Positions 30,159 to 38,966 of a DNA stretch of 64,000 nt are shown one piece after another; position 1 is the stretch's first letter, and each line of letters starts with the position of its first letter. The stretch comes from Rhodanobacter sp. C05 (GTDB lineage Bacteria > Pseudomonadota > Gammaproteobacteria > Xanthomonadales > Rhodanobacteraceae). Both the position numbers and the translations under genes were made by a program. Location of the stretch: positions 62,001 to 126,000 of the forward strand of contig NZ_MUNQ01000005.1 in NCBI RefSeq assembly GCF_002001165.1, given 5' to 3'. The notes under the pieces were generated by a model that was not told the DNA's origin, searched no databases, and worked only from the letters and a program-made list of their open reading frames with translations.

Positions 30159-30950
30159 TCACTCAGCCTCGGCATCTTCCTCAAAACGCAGATGTTTCAC
30201 GCTGCGACCGTTGCGGCGCACCAGTTTCAGCGCCTCGATGCCGATCCGGATATGTGCCTCGACGTACTGCGAGGTAACGCCGCGGTCGCTGGCCTCGGTC
30301 TTCACCCCTTCCGGAATCATCGGCTGGTCCGAAACCAGCAGCAGCGCGCCGCAGGGAATCTTGTTGGCGAAGCCGGCGGCGAAGATGGTGGCGGTTTCCA
30401 TGTCCACGGCCATACAACGGGTGCGGCGCAGATACTCCTTGAAGGTGTCGTCGTGCTCCCATACCCGGCGATTGGTGGTGTAGACCGTGCCGGTCCAGTA
30501 GTCGTGTCCGAGGTCGCGGATCATGGTGGAAACGCCACGCTGCAGCTGGAACGCCGGCAGCGCCGGCACTTCCGGTGGCAGGTAGTCGTTGCTGGTGCCT
30601 TCGCCGCGAATCGCTGCAATCGGCAGCACCAGGTCGCCGAGCCGGTTCTTCTTCTTGAGGCCGCCGCACTTGCCAAGGAACAGCGCGGCCTTGGGCCCGA
30701 TCGCGCTGAGCAGATCCATCACGGTGGCGGCATTCGGGCTGCCCATGCCGAAATTGATGAGGGTAATGCCGTCGGCGGTGGCATTCGGCATCGGCCGATC
30801 ACGCCCCTGTACCTCGACCCCGTGCCATTGCGCGAACAGGTCCACGTAATGACCGAAGTTGGTCAGGAGGATGTGCTCGCCGAAATGCTCCAGTGCCGTG
30901 CCGGTATAGCGCGGCAGCCAGTTGGCGACGATTTCCTGCTTGCTTTTCAT
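30159..30950 (-). CDS. amn: AMP nucleosidase
   Basis: The 263-residue protein belongs to the nucleoside phosphorylase/AMP nucleosidase fold, in the short form without the long N-terminal domain of E. coli Amn. Visible motifs are ILLTNFGHYVDLFA, the phosphate-loop-like INFGMGSPNAAT, FLGKCGGLKKKN, and the purine-site DMETATIFAAGFAN. It cleaves AMP to adenine and ribose 5-phosphate (family knowledge). The start MKSKQEIV is preferred; a GTG 39 bases upstream is possible. It is divergent from the degV gene. Confidence 0.88.
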   Translation of the reverse strand: MKSKQEIVANWLPRYTGTALEHFGEHILLTNFGHYVDLFAQWHGVEVQGRDRPMPNATADGITLINFGMGSPNAATVMDLLSAIGPKAALFLGKCGGLKKKNRLGDLVLPIAAIRGEGTSNDYLPPEVPALPAFQLQRGVSTMIRDLGHDYWTGTVYTTNRRVWEHDDTFKEYLRRTRCMAVDMETATIFAAGFANKIPCGALLLVSDQPMIPEGVKTEASDRGVTSQYVEAHIRIGIEALKLVRRNGRSVKHLRFEEDAEAE

Positions 30951-31156
30951 ATGGAAGTGGTACTCGTAATGCGTTACCGGCGACGCCACGCCGGCAGGAT
31001 GCCAGAGACAGTCGACTCATCTTAAAGGCTGTTCACGATCTCCGGGAACGGTCATTTGCCCGACAAAATGGTCCGCTTTGCGCAACTTTCGGTTGACGCC
31101 GCAGTCCCTTGTTGCGTGTTATGTTCGGTTTGCCATTCATGACGGGGGGATACGTG

Positions 31157-32101
31157 ATGCGGATGGGCTTGGCCATTGATGCTTCCTGCGACTTGTCGCA
31201 GGCGTTCCTGGAGAAACACAAAGTCGCGATCATGCCGGTCACGGTGAAGATCGATAGCGAAACCTTCCTGGATGACCGCCGACCCGAGGAGCTCCAGCGC
31301 TATGTCGACCGCCGGCTCGGCAGCCGCAGTCACTCGGCGGAAACCGAGCCCTGCCCGGTGGATGAGGTACAGAAACTGTTCCTCGACAAGCTGGTGCTGG
31401 AGTACGACTGTGTGTTCTGCCTGACCATCACCGCCACACGCAGTCCGATCAACGAGCATGTGAATCGCGCCAGCTTCGCCATCCTCAAGAATTATCGTCA
31501 GGTGCGCGAACAGGCCCACGTCCCCGGGCCGTTCATGATGCGCGTCGTCGATACCCGCAACGTCTTTGCGGGAACCGCCCCAACCATTTACGAAGCGGCA
31601 CGGTTGCTCGCCACCGATGCACTGCCAGCAACGATCCGAGAGCGCCTCACCCACATCGCCAACAACAGTTATGGTTACATGTTGCCGCGTGACCTGATCC
31701 ACCTGCGCAACCGCGTCAAGAAAAGGGGCGATCGCAGTGTCAGTCTGTTCAGTGCGATGGTCGGCACGGCGCTGGATATCAAGCCGCTGCTGCGCTGCTA
31801 TCGCGGCGAAACCGGCCCGGTCGGGAAGGTGCGTGGCTTTGATCACGGCGCGGAGATGCTGTTCAACTATGCGGCGCAGCGAGTACGCGCAGGCTTGCTG
31901 GTGCCGATCGTGTGCGTCAGCTATGGCGGCGACCTGGCCGTACTGTCGAACCTGCCTGGCTATGCCGGCCTGCGTGCGGCTTGCGAGGAATCCGGCGTCG
32001 AGCTGATGGAGGCGCCGATGAGCATTACCGGCATGGTCAATGTGGGCGAGGGCTCCCTGACCCTGGGTTTTGCTGCCGAGGAACACGTCGCCGAGTTCTG
32101 A
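31157..32101 (+). CDS. DegV-family protein (fatty-acid-binding fold)
   Basis: The 314-residue product starts like DegV proteins (MGLAIDASCDLSQAF, then a V-I-MPVTV strand) and ends with the family's SITGMVNVGEGSLTLGF region. DegV/FakB proteins bind a fatty acid and present it to a FakA kinase in Firmicutes. No kinase is nearby and this member is diverged, so its role is open. The ATG at 31157 is preceded by GGGGGGA at a 6-base distance, which settles the start. A DUF4124 gene follows after 14 bases. Confidence 0.85.
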   Translation: MRMGLAIDASCDLSQAFLEKHKVAIMPVTVKIDSETFLDDRRPEELQRYVDRRLGSRSHSAETEPCPVDEVQKLFLDKLVLEYDCVFCLTITATRSPINEHVNRASFAILKNYRQVREQAHVPGPFMMRVVDTRNVFAGTAPTIYEAARLLATDALPATIRERLTHIANNSYGYMLPRDLIHLRNRVKKRGDRSVSLFSAMVGTALDIKPLLRCYRGETGPVGKVRGFDHGAEMLFNYAAQRVRAGLLVPIVCVSYGGDLAVLSNLPGYAGLRAACEESGVELMEAPMSITGMVNVGEGSLTLGFAAEEHVAEF

Positions 32102-32115
32102 GGAGTCCCGCTGCC

Positions 32116-32751
32116 ATGCGCCGCCTGGCTGCCCTGCTGCTGTTGCTCGCCATCACCGTGCCGGCCATCGCCGGCACGGTCTACAAATGCAGCAGCGCGG
32201 CCGGCCAGGTGACTTATCAGGATGCACCCTGTCCAAAGACGCAGGCGCAAGAGACCCTGCAACTGTCGGACAGCACGTCGGCGCCATCGCCCGCCGTTCC
32301 TGTCCCGGCCAGCACGACCGCCGCGGTCGACGATACGCCAGCAGCACCGCCGCCATCTGTTCCAAACGTGCCGCTGCCCCAGTTGTACGGCTGTGTGCAT
32401 GCCGTCGATGGCAGCGCGTATGTCAGCAGCAACGGCAATCCGCCACCGTTCCTGGCGCCGATGGGCGTGCTCGGCACGATACAGGCGCCCTTGGCCCAGG
32501 CTTATGCGCCAGGCGGTGCCGGCGTCTCGGCACCGGAGGTGAGTCGCGGCAAGGTCACCGCCGGGCTGATCGCCAGCAACTATGTCCAGGTGCAGGACCG
32601 ATGTCGCCCGCTGAGCGCGCCGGAGATCTGCCACGAATTGCGCGATGAATACGAAAAGAATGCCGAGAAACTGCGGCGCGCGTTCCAGAGTGATCAGCCG
32701 CCGCTGCAGCGACGCGACGACGAGTTGCGCGCCCAACTGGCCAACTGCTGA
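32116..32751 (+). CDS. DUF4124-domain exported protein
   Basis: The 211-residue protein has a clear Sec signal peptide (MRRLAALLLLLAITVPAIA, cleavage near 19-20). A DUF4124 motif follows (GTVYKCSSAAGQVTYQDAPC, about 20-39) with two Cys that probably pair. A Pro/Ala/Thr linker (55-95) and a C-terminal helical region with three more Cys complete it. It is probably periplasmic; no function is known for the family. GGAG lies 9 bases upstream of the ATG. Confidence 0.85.
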   Translation: MRRLAALLLLLAITVPAIAGTVYKCSSAAGQVTYQDAPCPKTQAQETLQLSDSTSAPSPAVPVPASTTAAVDDTPAAPPPSVPNVPLPQLYGCVHAVDGSAYVSSNGNPPPFLAPMGVLGTIQAPLAQAYAPGGAGVSAPEVSRGKVTAGLIASNYVQVQDRCRPLSAPEICHELRDEYEKNAEKLRRAFQSDQPPLQRRDDELRAQLANC

Positions 32752-32762
32752 GCGTCACCCGT

Positions 32763-33545
32763 TCAGAAGCCGTAGTTGAGGAATCCACCGTCCACCGCCA
32801 GCACCTGGCCGGTGATGTAGCTGGCCGCCGGCAGGCACAGGAACGCGATCGCCGCGGCCACTTCCTCCGGCTCGCCGATCCGCCGCAGCGGCGTGTGATC
32901 GAGCACCTCGTCCAGATAATCGGCGTTTGCCAGCGCCGGCTCCGAGCGCTGGGTGCGGATGTACCACGGCGCCACCGCGTTGACGCGGATGCCGTCCACC
33001 GCCCATTCGGTCGCCAGATTGCGGGTGAGCTGGTGCAGTGCCGCCTTGCTCATGCCGTACGGTGAACCGGTGCGCACATGCGTGATACCGGAGACCGAAC
33101 CCACATTCACGATCGCGGCGTTGGCATGTTGCACCAGCTGCGGATGGGCCAGCCGGCACATCTCGAACGCCGAGAACAGATTCTGCTCGAACACCATGCG
33201 GACTTCGTCGTCGCGATAGTCCAGCGTGGCCTTCGGCAGGTTGCCCCCGGCATTGTTGACCAGTAGCGACAGCGGTGCGCCAAGATCGGCGATCCAGTCG
33301 AACACCGCCATGCGTTCCTCGGCCTCCGTCATATCGGCACCGAATGCCAGCACTTCGATCCCGGAAAATTCGTCTGCCAGCTCCACGCGTATCTGCTCGA
33401 GGTAGTCCTCGTCGCGCGCCACCAGCAGCAGATCGGCGCCCAGACCGGCCAGTTCGCGTGCGGTGGCGTAACCGATGCCCTTGCTGGCGCCGGTGATCAG
33501 GGCGGTGTGGCCTTGCAGTTGCCAGGCATCGATGCGGCTATTCAT
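32763..33545 (-). CDS. SDR-family oxidoreductase, tropinone-reductase-like
   Basis: A classical short-chain dehydrogenase/reductase of 260 residues: the NADP(H)-binding TGASKGIG at about 18-25, NNAGG near 92, catalytic Ser in VGSVSG, YGMSK with Tyr and Lys near 160, and the C-terminal ITGQVLAVDGGF. The overall pattern (LVARDEDYLEQIRVEL, then RVNAVAPWYIRT) is that of tropinone-reductase-like SDRs. The substrate is unknown. It is convergent with the DUF4124 gene, with only 11 bases between the stops. Confidence 0.92.
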   Translation of the reverse strand: MNSRIDAWQLQGHTALITGASKGIGYATARELAGLGADLLLVARDEDYLEQIRVELADEFSGIEVLAFGADMTEAEERMAVFDWIADLGAPLSLLVNNAGGNLPKATLDYRDDEVRMVFEQNLFSAFEMCRLAHPQLVQHANAAIVNVGSVSGITHVRTGSPYGMSKAALHQLTRNLATEWAVDGIRVNAVAPWYIRTQRSEPALANADYLDEVLDHTPLRRIGEPEEVAAAIAFLCLPAASYITGQVLAVDGGFLNYGF

Positions 33546-33656
33546 GCGTGCAGCTTAAAACGTCGGTTCCGGCGCGCCTAGGGATGCCGACACGATCCTT
33601 GCCTGTACCTGCGCCCGGCGTGACACTGGCTACCTCAGCCACCCGCGGAAACCCTC

Positions 33657-33860
33657 ATGAAGACGCTGCCGTTCCTGTTCTGCGCGCTTGCGCTCGGCGC
33701 CTGCTCCAGCAAGCCACCGGAACCTCAGGCCAAGCCGGCCCAGGTCGCAACTCCATGGGACGCCATGAAGGCGGACGAGCAGCGCGCCAAGGACGTGCAG
33801 AAAGTTGTCGACAAGCAGGCCGAGGAACAGCGCAAACAGATCGATGCCCAGGATCATTGA
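33657..33860 (+). CDS. Small lipoprotein
   Basis: A 67-residue protein with a lipoprotein signal: MKTLPFLFCALALGACSS, lipobox LGAC with Cys16. The mature part is short, Pro/Lys/Gln-rich and probably helical in its second half (KDVQKVVDKQAEEQRKQID). No domain is recognised. It is convergent with sppA; a small hairpin lies between them. Confidence 0.8.
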   Translation: MKTLPFLFCALALGACSSKPPEPQAKPAQVATPWDAMKADEQRAKDVQKVVDKQAEEQRKQIDAQDH

Positions 33861-33868
33861 GCCGGCTG

Positions 33869-33889
33869 GCTGTGTCACCCGGACACAGC
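33869..33889. other. Small hairpin between the lipoprotein gene and sppA
   Basis: GCTGTGTC, a 5-base ACCCG loop and GACACAGC form a perfect 8-bp stem in the convergent gap. It lacks a T-run on either side, so it is at best a weak or Rho-assisted terminator. Confidence 0.45.
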
Positions 33890-33913
33890 GTGGCTCGGGA
33901 TGATTTCAGCCAT

Positions 33914-35788
33914 TCAGTATGGGCTGCACAGGCAATCCGCATAGATGTTGGGGGTACCAGCCTTCGCGCTGCGCAACAACCGCAATTCCGGCGCCAACGC
34001 AGACAGCTGGGCCACCCAGCTTGGCAGGCGGATGCCCCAGTACTGCATCACGCGCACGCTGGCGCTTTGGTTAAGCCCGATCAGGAAGCGCTCGAAGCTG
34101 CCCAACGGGGCCTCCTGGTAACGCACTGGATAGTCCTTGCCCAGCTTGGCCAGGCCAGCCGCATCGGCGACCGCGTCACCCAGACCACCGAGCTGGTCGA
34201 CGAGACCACGATCAAGCGCCTGCTGCCCCGTCCACACCCGACCTTGCGCGATCGCGTCGATCGCGGCGAAGTCCTTGCCGCGCGCCTTGGCCACGTTGCC
34301 GACGAAGTCGCGGTAGCCTTTGTTGATGATCGCCTGGATCACCGCGCCGACTTTCGGATCCAGCGGGCGGGTGATGTCGAATGCGCCAGCCATCGGCCCG
34401 GTGCTGACACCATCGCTCTGGATGCCGAGCTTGGCCAGCGTATTGGGCACCGAGTAATACATGCCGAAGATGCCGATCGAGCCGGTGATCGTATTCGGCT
34501 CGGCGAAGATGCGGTTAGCATTCATCGAGATCCAGTAGCCGCCACTGGCCGCCACGTCGCCCATCGACACTACCACCGGGATGCCGGCTTCGCGGGTCAG
34601 CTCCACTTCGCGACGGATCTGCTCGGCCGCATACACTTCGCCACCAGGGGAATTGACCCGCAACACCAGCGCCTTGGTCTTGCGGTCTTCGCGCGCGGTG
34701 CGGATCAGCGCCGCGGTGGATTCGCCACCAATCGAACCGGGCGATTGCTTGCCGCCGGCGATCTCGCCCTCGGCCACCACGATCGCCACGCCCGGCGTGA
34801 ACAGCTTGCCGTCGCTGAGGGTGCTGGCGGCATAACGCGCCAGAGTTACCTGGCGGAAGCTGTGACCCTTTTCGTCCGCAGGCACGCCTTCCTTGCGCAT
34901 CATCGTGATGATGTCGGCTGTGGTGGCGAGGCCGTCGACGAGGTGTTCGTTCAGGGCCAGCTGGGCCAGGTCACCCTGGGTGCTGGCGATGGTCTGCGGC
35001 AGGTTGTCGATGTCCGCGCGCAATGCTGCCGGGTCGAGTTTCCGCAGCTTGGCGGTCTCGGCAAGGTAACTGTCCCACAGTCCACCCATCCAGTAGCCGT
35101 CGGCTTCCTTGGCCTCCGGCGAGGCGTGCTCGAGGATGTACGGCTCGGCGGCACTCTTGAACTCACCGACACGGAACAAATGGACGTCCACACCGAGCTT
35201 GTCGAGCAGGTCCTTGTAGAACAGGCGGTAGTTCGCCAACCCGGTGATCATCACACCGCCCTGCGGATCGACCAGCAGACGGTCGGCATGCGCCGCCAGG
35301 TAGTACTGCCCCTGATCCAGGTTGACTGCCCACGCAATCACCGGCTTGCCTGCCGCACGGAAGCGATCCAGTGCCGCGCCGACTTCACGCAAGGCGGCAA
35401 AGCCACCACCCTGCAGATCACCCGGCAGCAGCAGGATGCGGGTGATGCGCTTGTCCTTCGCCGCCGCATCGATCGCGCCCACCAGATCGCGCAACTGTAC
35501 CTGCTTCGGTTCGTCGCCGGACAGGCTGGCCATCGCGCGCTGCAGCGGATCGATGCTGTACTGCTCGACCAGCTGGCCTTGCGGCTTGATCACCAACACG
35601 CTGTCGTCTTGCAACGTGCGCTGCTGACTGCCGGCCATGCCGGCAGTCAGCAGCAGCAACAGCACGAACAGCAGACCGAAGAACACCAGGTTGAGGATCA
35701 CCAGTCTGACCATGTTGATGCCACGACCGAACGTGCACAGAAAAGCCCAGAAGCCATTGCGGCGGGGCGGCGGGAGCGGTGGTGTCAT
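33914..35788 (-). CDS. sppA: Signal peptide peptidase SppA, 67-kDa type
   Basis: SppA degrades leftover signal peptides in the inner membrane. The 624-residue protein has one N-terminal membrane anchor (about 28-52) and two tandem Clp/crotonase-type domains. The general-base Lys is K211 in GEFKSAAEP and the nucleophile is S415 in DVAASGGYW, matching the Ser/Lys dyad of E. coli SppA (K209/S409). The start at 35788 is chosen because the preceding in-frame sequence overlaps the MATE gene region and lacks similarity. It lies 38 bases after the MATE gene. Confidence 0.95.
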   Translation of the reverse strand: MTPPLPPPRRNGFWAFLCTFGRGINMVRLVILNLVFFGLLFVLLLLLTAGMAGSQQRTLQDDSVLVIKPQGQLVEQYSIDPLQRAMASLSGDEPKQVQLRDLVGAIDAAAKDKRITRILLLPGDLQGGGFAALREVGAALDRFRAAGKPVIAWAVNLDQGQYYLAAHADRLLVDPQGGVMITGLANYRLFYKDLLDKLGVDVHLFRVGEFKSAAEPYILEHASPEAKEADGYWMGGLWDSYLAETAKLRKLDPAALRADIDNLPQTIASTQGDLAQLALNEHLVDGLATTADIITMMRKEGVPADEKGHSFRQVTLARYAASTLSDGKLFTPGVAIVVAEGEIAGGKQSPGSIGGESTAALIRTAREDRKTKALVLRVNSPGGEVYAAEQIRREVELTREAGIPVVVSMGDVAASGGYWISMNANRIFAEPNTITGSIGIFGMYYSVPNTLAKLGIQSDGVSTGPMAGAFDITRPLDPKVGAVIQAIINKGYRDFVGNVAKARGKDFAAIDAIAQGRVWTGQQALDRGLVDQLGGLGDAVADAAGLAKLGKDYPVRYQEAPLGSFERFLIGLNQSASVRVMQYWGIRLPSWVAQLSALAPELRLLRSAKAGTPNIYADCLCSPY

Positions 35789-35826
35789 GCGTGATCTTCC
35801 AAAGGGATAGCAGCTAGCGTAGCCGT

Positions 35827-37257
35827 TCAGGCGGTTGCCGACATAGCGGTGGCAGCACGGCGCCAGCGCTGCTTCCACGCGCTGCGCCAGAAACGGGTGA
35901 ACAGCATCACCGCGGCCACCGTAAGGCCGGCGATCAGCCCCATCCACATGCCGCGCGCGCCCATGCCGTGATGGAACGCCAGCCACCAGCCCACCGGCAT
36001 GCCGATGATCCAGTACGCGAACAAGGTGATCGCCATCGGCACGCGGGTGTCCTTGAGGCCGCGCAGCGCGCCGTTGGCTGCCACCTGGATGCCATCGGAG
36101 AACTGGAACAACCCGGCCAGCATGATCAGCTGCGCGGCCAGCGCGATCACCTTCGGATCCTGCGTGTACAGCGTGGCGATGAAATGCGGCAGGCCCAGCA
36201 TCAGGCCGGCCGAGAACAGCTGGGTGACCAGAGTCAGGCCGATGCCGCAGAAACCGGCATAGCGCACGCCGCGCTCGTCGCCACGCCCGACGGCATTGCC
36301 GACGCGCACGGTGATCGCCATCGCCAGCCCCAGTGGAATCATGAAGAACAGCGAGGCAATGTTGATCGCCACCTGGTGGCTGGCGATCACATCCTCACCC
36401 AATGTGGCGATGATCAATGCGGTGGCCACGAACAGTCCGGCCTCGGCCAGCAGGGTCACCGCCATCGGCAAGCCGATGTGCGCCAGTGCACCGATGCGAC
36501 GCAGGTTCGGCCATTCAAAATGATCGAACAGACCGAGCCCGCAATAGTTGCGTCGGAAAATCACATAGATGCCGAACGTCAGCATCTCCAACCACAGCAC
36601 GATGGCGGTAGCGACGCCGCAGCCGTGCGCACCCTGCGGCGGGATACCCAGCTTGCCAAACATCAGCACGTAGCCGAGCGGCACCAGCAGCACCAGACCG
36701 CCCAGGCTGAAGTACATCGAAGGCCGGGTCAGCGACAGCCCCTCGGACAGGCCGCGCAAGGAGAAATAACTGGTAAGCGCCGGCGCGCCCCAGCTGATCG
36801 CCAGCAGGAAACGCTGCACGTCATCGCGCAAGCTCGGCGTCACCCCGATCAGGTCGATCAGCGGCGCTGCATGACGCACCGCAAACCACAAAACCATACC
36901 CATCCCCAGCGCAAGCCACAGCGCCTGACGGAACACCGCGCCAACCTCGTGGCGGCGGCCCGCACCATCTAGCTGAGCCACTGACGGCGGCACCGCCATC
37001 ATCATGCCGATGCCACTGACGATCGCCAGCGACCAGATGCTGGCACCCACTGCTACCGCGCCTAGCACGTGCGCACTGACATGTCCGGCCAGCACGGCAT
37101 CGATCACATTGCTGCCAATCGCCGCAAGCTGGGCGCAGATCAACGGCAACGCGAGACGCACGGTGGCGCGCATCTCGTGCGCCAGGTGGGCGCGCTCGGG
37201 ACGGAACGGTTTCATCGACACAGCAGACTCCAAGGTCACCCATTCTACCTGAGCCAT
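35827..37257 (-). CDS. MATE-family multidrug efflux transporter
   Basis: A 476-residue inner-membrane protein with twelve hydrophobic helices and the two-fold repeat of MATE exporters. Visible are the N-terminal RLALPLICAQLAAIGSNVIDAVLAG and, in the second half, GLPMAVTLLAEAGLFVATALIIATLG. NorM-type members export cationic drugs with Na+ or H+ (family knowledge). GGAG 8 bases before the ATG at 37257 supports this start; another Met 14 codons later (MKPFRPER) also has GGAG nearby. It is divergent from the DUF3667 gene. Confidence 0.9.
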   Translation of the reverse strand: MAQVEWVTLESAVSMKPFRPERAHLAHEMRATVRLALPLICAQLAAIGSNVIDAVLAGHVSAHVLGAVAVGASIWSLAIVSGIGMMMAVPPSVAQLDGAGRRHEVGAVFRQALWLALGMGMVLWFAVRHAAPLIDLIGVTPSLRDDVQRFLLAISWGAPALTSYFSLRGLSEGLSLTRPSMYFSLGGLVLLVPLGYVLMFGKLGIPPQGAHGCGVATAIVLWLEMLTFGIYVIFRRNYCGLGLFDHFEWPNLRRIGALAHIGLPMAVTLLAEAGLFVATALIIATLGEDVIASHQVAINIASLFFMIPLGLAMAITVRVGNAVGRGDERGVRYAGFCGIGLTLVTQLFSAGLMLGLPHFIATLYTQDPKVIALAAQLIMLAGLFQFSDGIQVAANGALRGLKDTRVPMAITLFAYWIIGMPVGWWLAFHHGMGARGMWMGLIAGLTVAAVMLFTRFWRSAWKQRWRRAATAMSATA

Positions 37258-37321
37258 TCGTCACGCTCCGCTGCATGTAGCTCTGTGCGAAGATCGCCCG
37301 CTGCACCGGATGGGAACCGCG

Positions 37322-38539
37322 ATGAAGCAGCTGACCACTTACGAGGGACTGCACTGCGCCAACTGCGGCGCTTCGATGCAGGGCGAGTTCTGCCACGAGT
37401 GCGGCCAGTCGATCCACAGCGTGCTCAAGCCGGTGCACGCGATGGCCGAGGAGACGCTGGAAACCGTGCTGCACATCGACGGCCGCATCGTGCATACGCT
37501 GCCGCCGCTGTTGCTGAAGCCCGGTTTCCTCACGCTCGAATACTTCAGCGGTCGACGCGTGCGCTATATCGCGCCGTTCCGAATGATGTTCGTGCTCTGT
37601 CTGCTGTCGTTCTTCGTGTTCCATCTGGCGATCGACCAGATCAGCAGCAAGGTCGGAAGAGGCGGCTTTCCATTGGTGAGCGTGAATGACAGCGCGATCG
37701 AGAATGCCGACAGCCCGGCGCAGGTGCGCAAGGCGCTGCAGAAGCAGCTTGACGGACTGCAGACCGCCCGCGCAACCGGCCTGCTCGCGCCAAATTTGCT
37801 CGATCAGACCAATGTCGCCGCGCGGGATCTGCGCCAGAAAGCCAGTCGGCGCTTGCTCGAACTCGGTGCTGCACCGATATCAGCCGCATCCATCGCGGAG
37901 CCCCTTCCCAGCGTGACGGTGAAGCCCGCGGCTGCCATGAGGGCCGCCCCCACCGTGCCGGACGATGTCGAGCCCAAGGCCAGCGGGCAGGAATCGACTC
38001 CCGTGCAGATCGCCTGGCTGCCGGACATGGTCAACGCCCGCCTGACCGAGCTAGGCAAACACATCCAGGAAAACATGCACGCCCTCAAGAAGGGCGATCC
38101 CGTGGCTCGCCAAGAAGCCCAGCAACGGATAATCAGCGGGGTCTTCAGTGCCTTGCCGCCGACGATGTTCGTGCTGGTCCCGGTTTTCGCGGTCTTGCTC
38201 AAGCTGTTCTACGTCTTCCGGCGGCGGCTGTACATGGAACATCTGATTGTCGCCCTGCACAGCCATGCGTTCATGTTCCTCAGCCTGCTGTTGATCACCG
38301 TGACCGGCATGCTGTCGACCTGGCTGCGTCCCCATGCCGCCTGGACCGGCTACGCGCTGGGCCTGTTGCAGGCAGCGTTGATCCTGTGGATCCCCACCTA
38401 TCTGCTGATCATGCAGAAACGCCTTTACCGTCAGGGTTGGCCGATGACCGTACTGAAATTCTGGTGCATCGGCTGGTGCTATTTCTGGCTGCTGTGCTTC
38501 GCGCTGGCCGTTGCGGCCGTCGTGGGCATGGCGCACTGA
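37322..38539 (+). CDS. DUF3667-type zinc-ribbon membrane protein
   Basis: The 405-residue protein opens with a zinc ribbon: Cys12, Cys15, Cys24 and Cys27 (CANCG, then CHECG). The YFSGRRVRYIAPFRMMFVLCLLSFFVF region is the hallmark of DUF3667, with the first membrane helix near 85-105. A polar, probably periplasmic or cytosolic insertion of about 170 residues (110-280) follows, then four more hydrophobic helices to the end. Function unknown. It is monocistronic. Confidence 0.85.
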   Translation: MKQLTTYEGLHCANCGASMQGEFCHECGQSIHSVLKPVHAMAEETLETVLHIDGRIVHTLPPLLLKPGFLTLEYFSGRRVRYIAPFRMMFVLCLLSFFVFHLAIDQISSKVGRGGFPLVSVNDSAIENADSPAQVRKALQKQLDGLQTARATGLLAPNLLDQTNVAARDLRQKASRRLLELGAAPISAASIAEPLPSVTVKPAAAMRAAPTVPDDVEPKASGQESTPVQIAWLPDMVNARLTELGKHIQENMHALKKGDPVARQEAQQRIISGVFSALPPTMFVLVPVFAVLLKLFYVFRRRLYMEHLIVALHSHAFMFLSLLLITVTGMLSTWLRPHAAWTGYALGLLQAALILWIPTYLLIMQKRLYRQGWPMTVLKFWCIGWCYFWLLCFALAVAAVVGMAH

Positions 38540-38667
38540 ACAGCGTCCGGCGCCGACGTCCACAGCGCACCCATCAAGCCGGGTTGCCGCGGGTTTTGCA
38601 CAGCGTCATGGGGCTGTCAAGCTGGGATGCCGACATTTGTCAGTTGCATGAACATCCGCTGACGTAT

Positions 38668-38687
38668 ATTTTCAAGTCATTGAAAAT
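38668..38687. repeat. Inverted repeat in the priA upstream region
   Basis: ATTTTCAA, GTCA spacer, TTGAAAAT: perfect 8-base arms in an AT-rich tract. It could be an operator half-site pair; I cannot name the regulator. Confidence 0.6.
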
Positions 38688-38703
38688 GAATCATATTTTC
38701 GCA

Positions 38704-38720
38704 TGACCAAAATTTGGTCA
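38704..38720. promoter_or_regulatory. 17-base palindrome, operator-like
   Basis: TGACCAAA, one central A, TTTGGTCA: perfect 8-base arms. The size and symmetry suit a dimeric helix-turn-helix regulator. It is 16 bases downstream of the previous inverted repeat. Confidence 0.6.
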
Positions 38721-38782
38721 GCGTGTCGAAAAAGGCGCCACAACGCGCTTTGAGGCACTCCTTCCCCGCTGCATCCACAGAC

Positions 38783-38805
38783 TTATCCACAGCACTTGTG
38801 GATAA
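38783..38805. promoter_or_regulatory. Two facing consensus DnaA boxes
   Basis: TTATCCACA (38783-38791) and TGTGGATAA (38797-38805) are exact matches to the consensus DnaA box in opposite orientation, 5 bases apart. A weaker partial box (GCATCCACA, 38771-38779) lies just upstream. They stand 162 bases before the priA start. Confidence 0.85.
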
Positions 38806-38966
38806 GCACTAAAACCTTCCCCGGTGAGCTACTTACCTCTGATTTCTCGACCATCGAGCAGAAAGTGTGCGCAAGCGCCGGCGGCAGGTTCATCTCGACC
38901 CTGTCGCCCTTTGCATGCGAGGGAGTTCGGGCAGCACGGGTACACTGACCCGCTCACGAGGTAGCC

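Larger units (their letters stand above)
38540..38966. other. 427-base non-coding region with three inverted repeats, upstream of priA
   Basis: No convincing gene. From about 38630 to 38720 the sequence is strongly AT-rich compared with its surroundings. It contains an 8-bp inverted repeat (38668-38687), a 17-base palindrome (38704-38720) and a facing pair of consensus DnaA boxes (38783-38805). priA follows with a GAGG site 6 bases before its ATG. The layout (AT-rich stretch next to DnaA boxes) resembles a replication-origin or DnaA-control element. Confidence 0.75.

Noticed and set aside
38540..38966. Main chromosomal origin oriC
   Set aside because: dnaA, dnaN, rpmH and gidA are not here and only two full DnaA boxes were found, so I report it only as origin-like.
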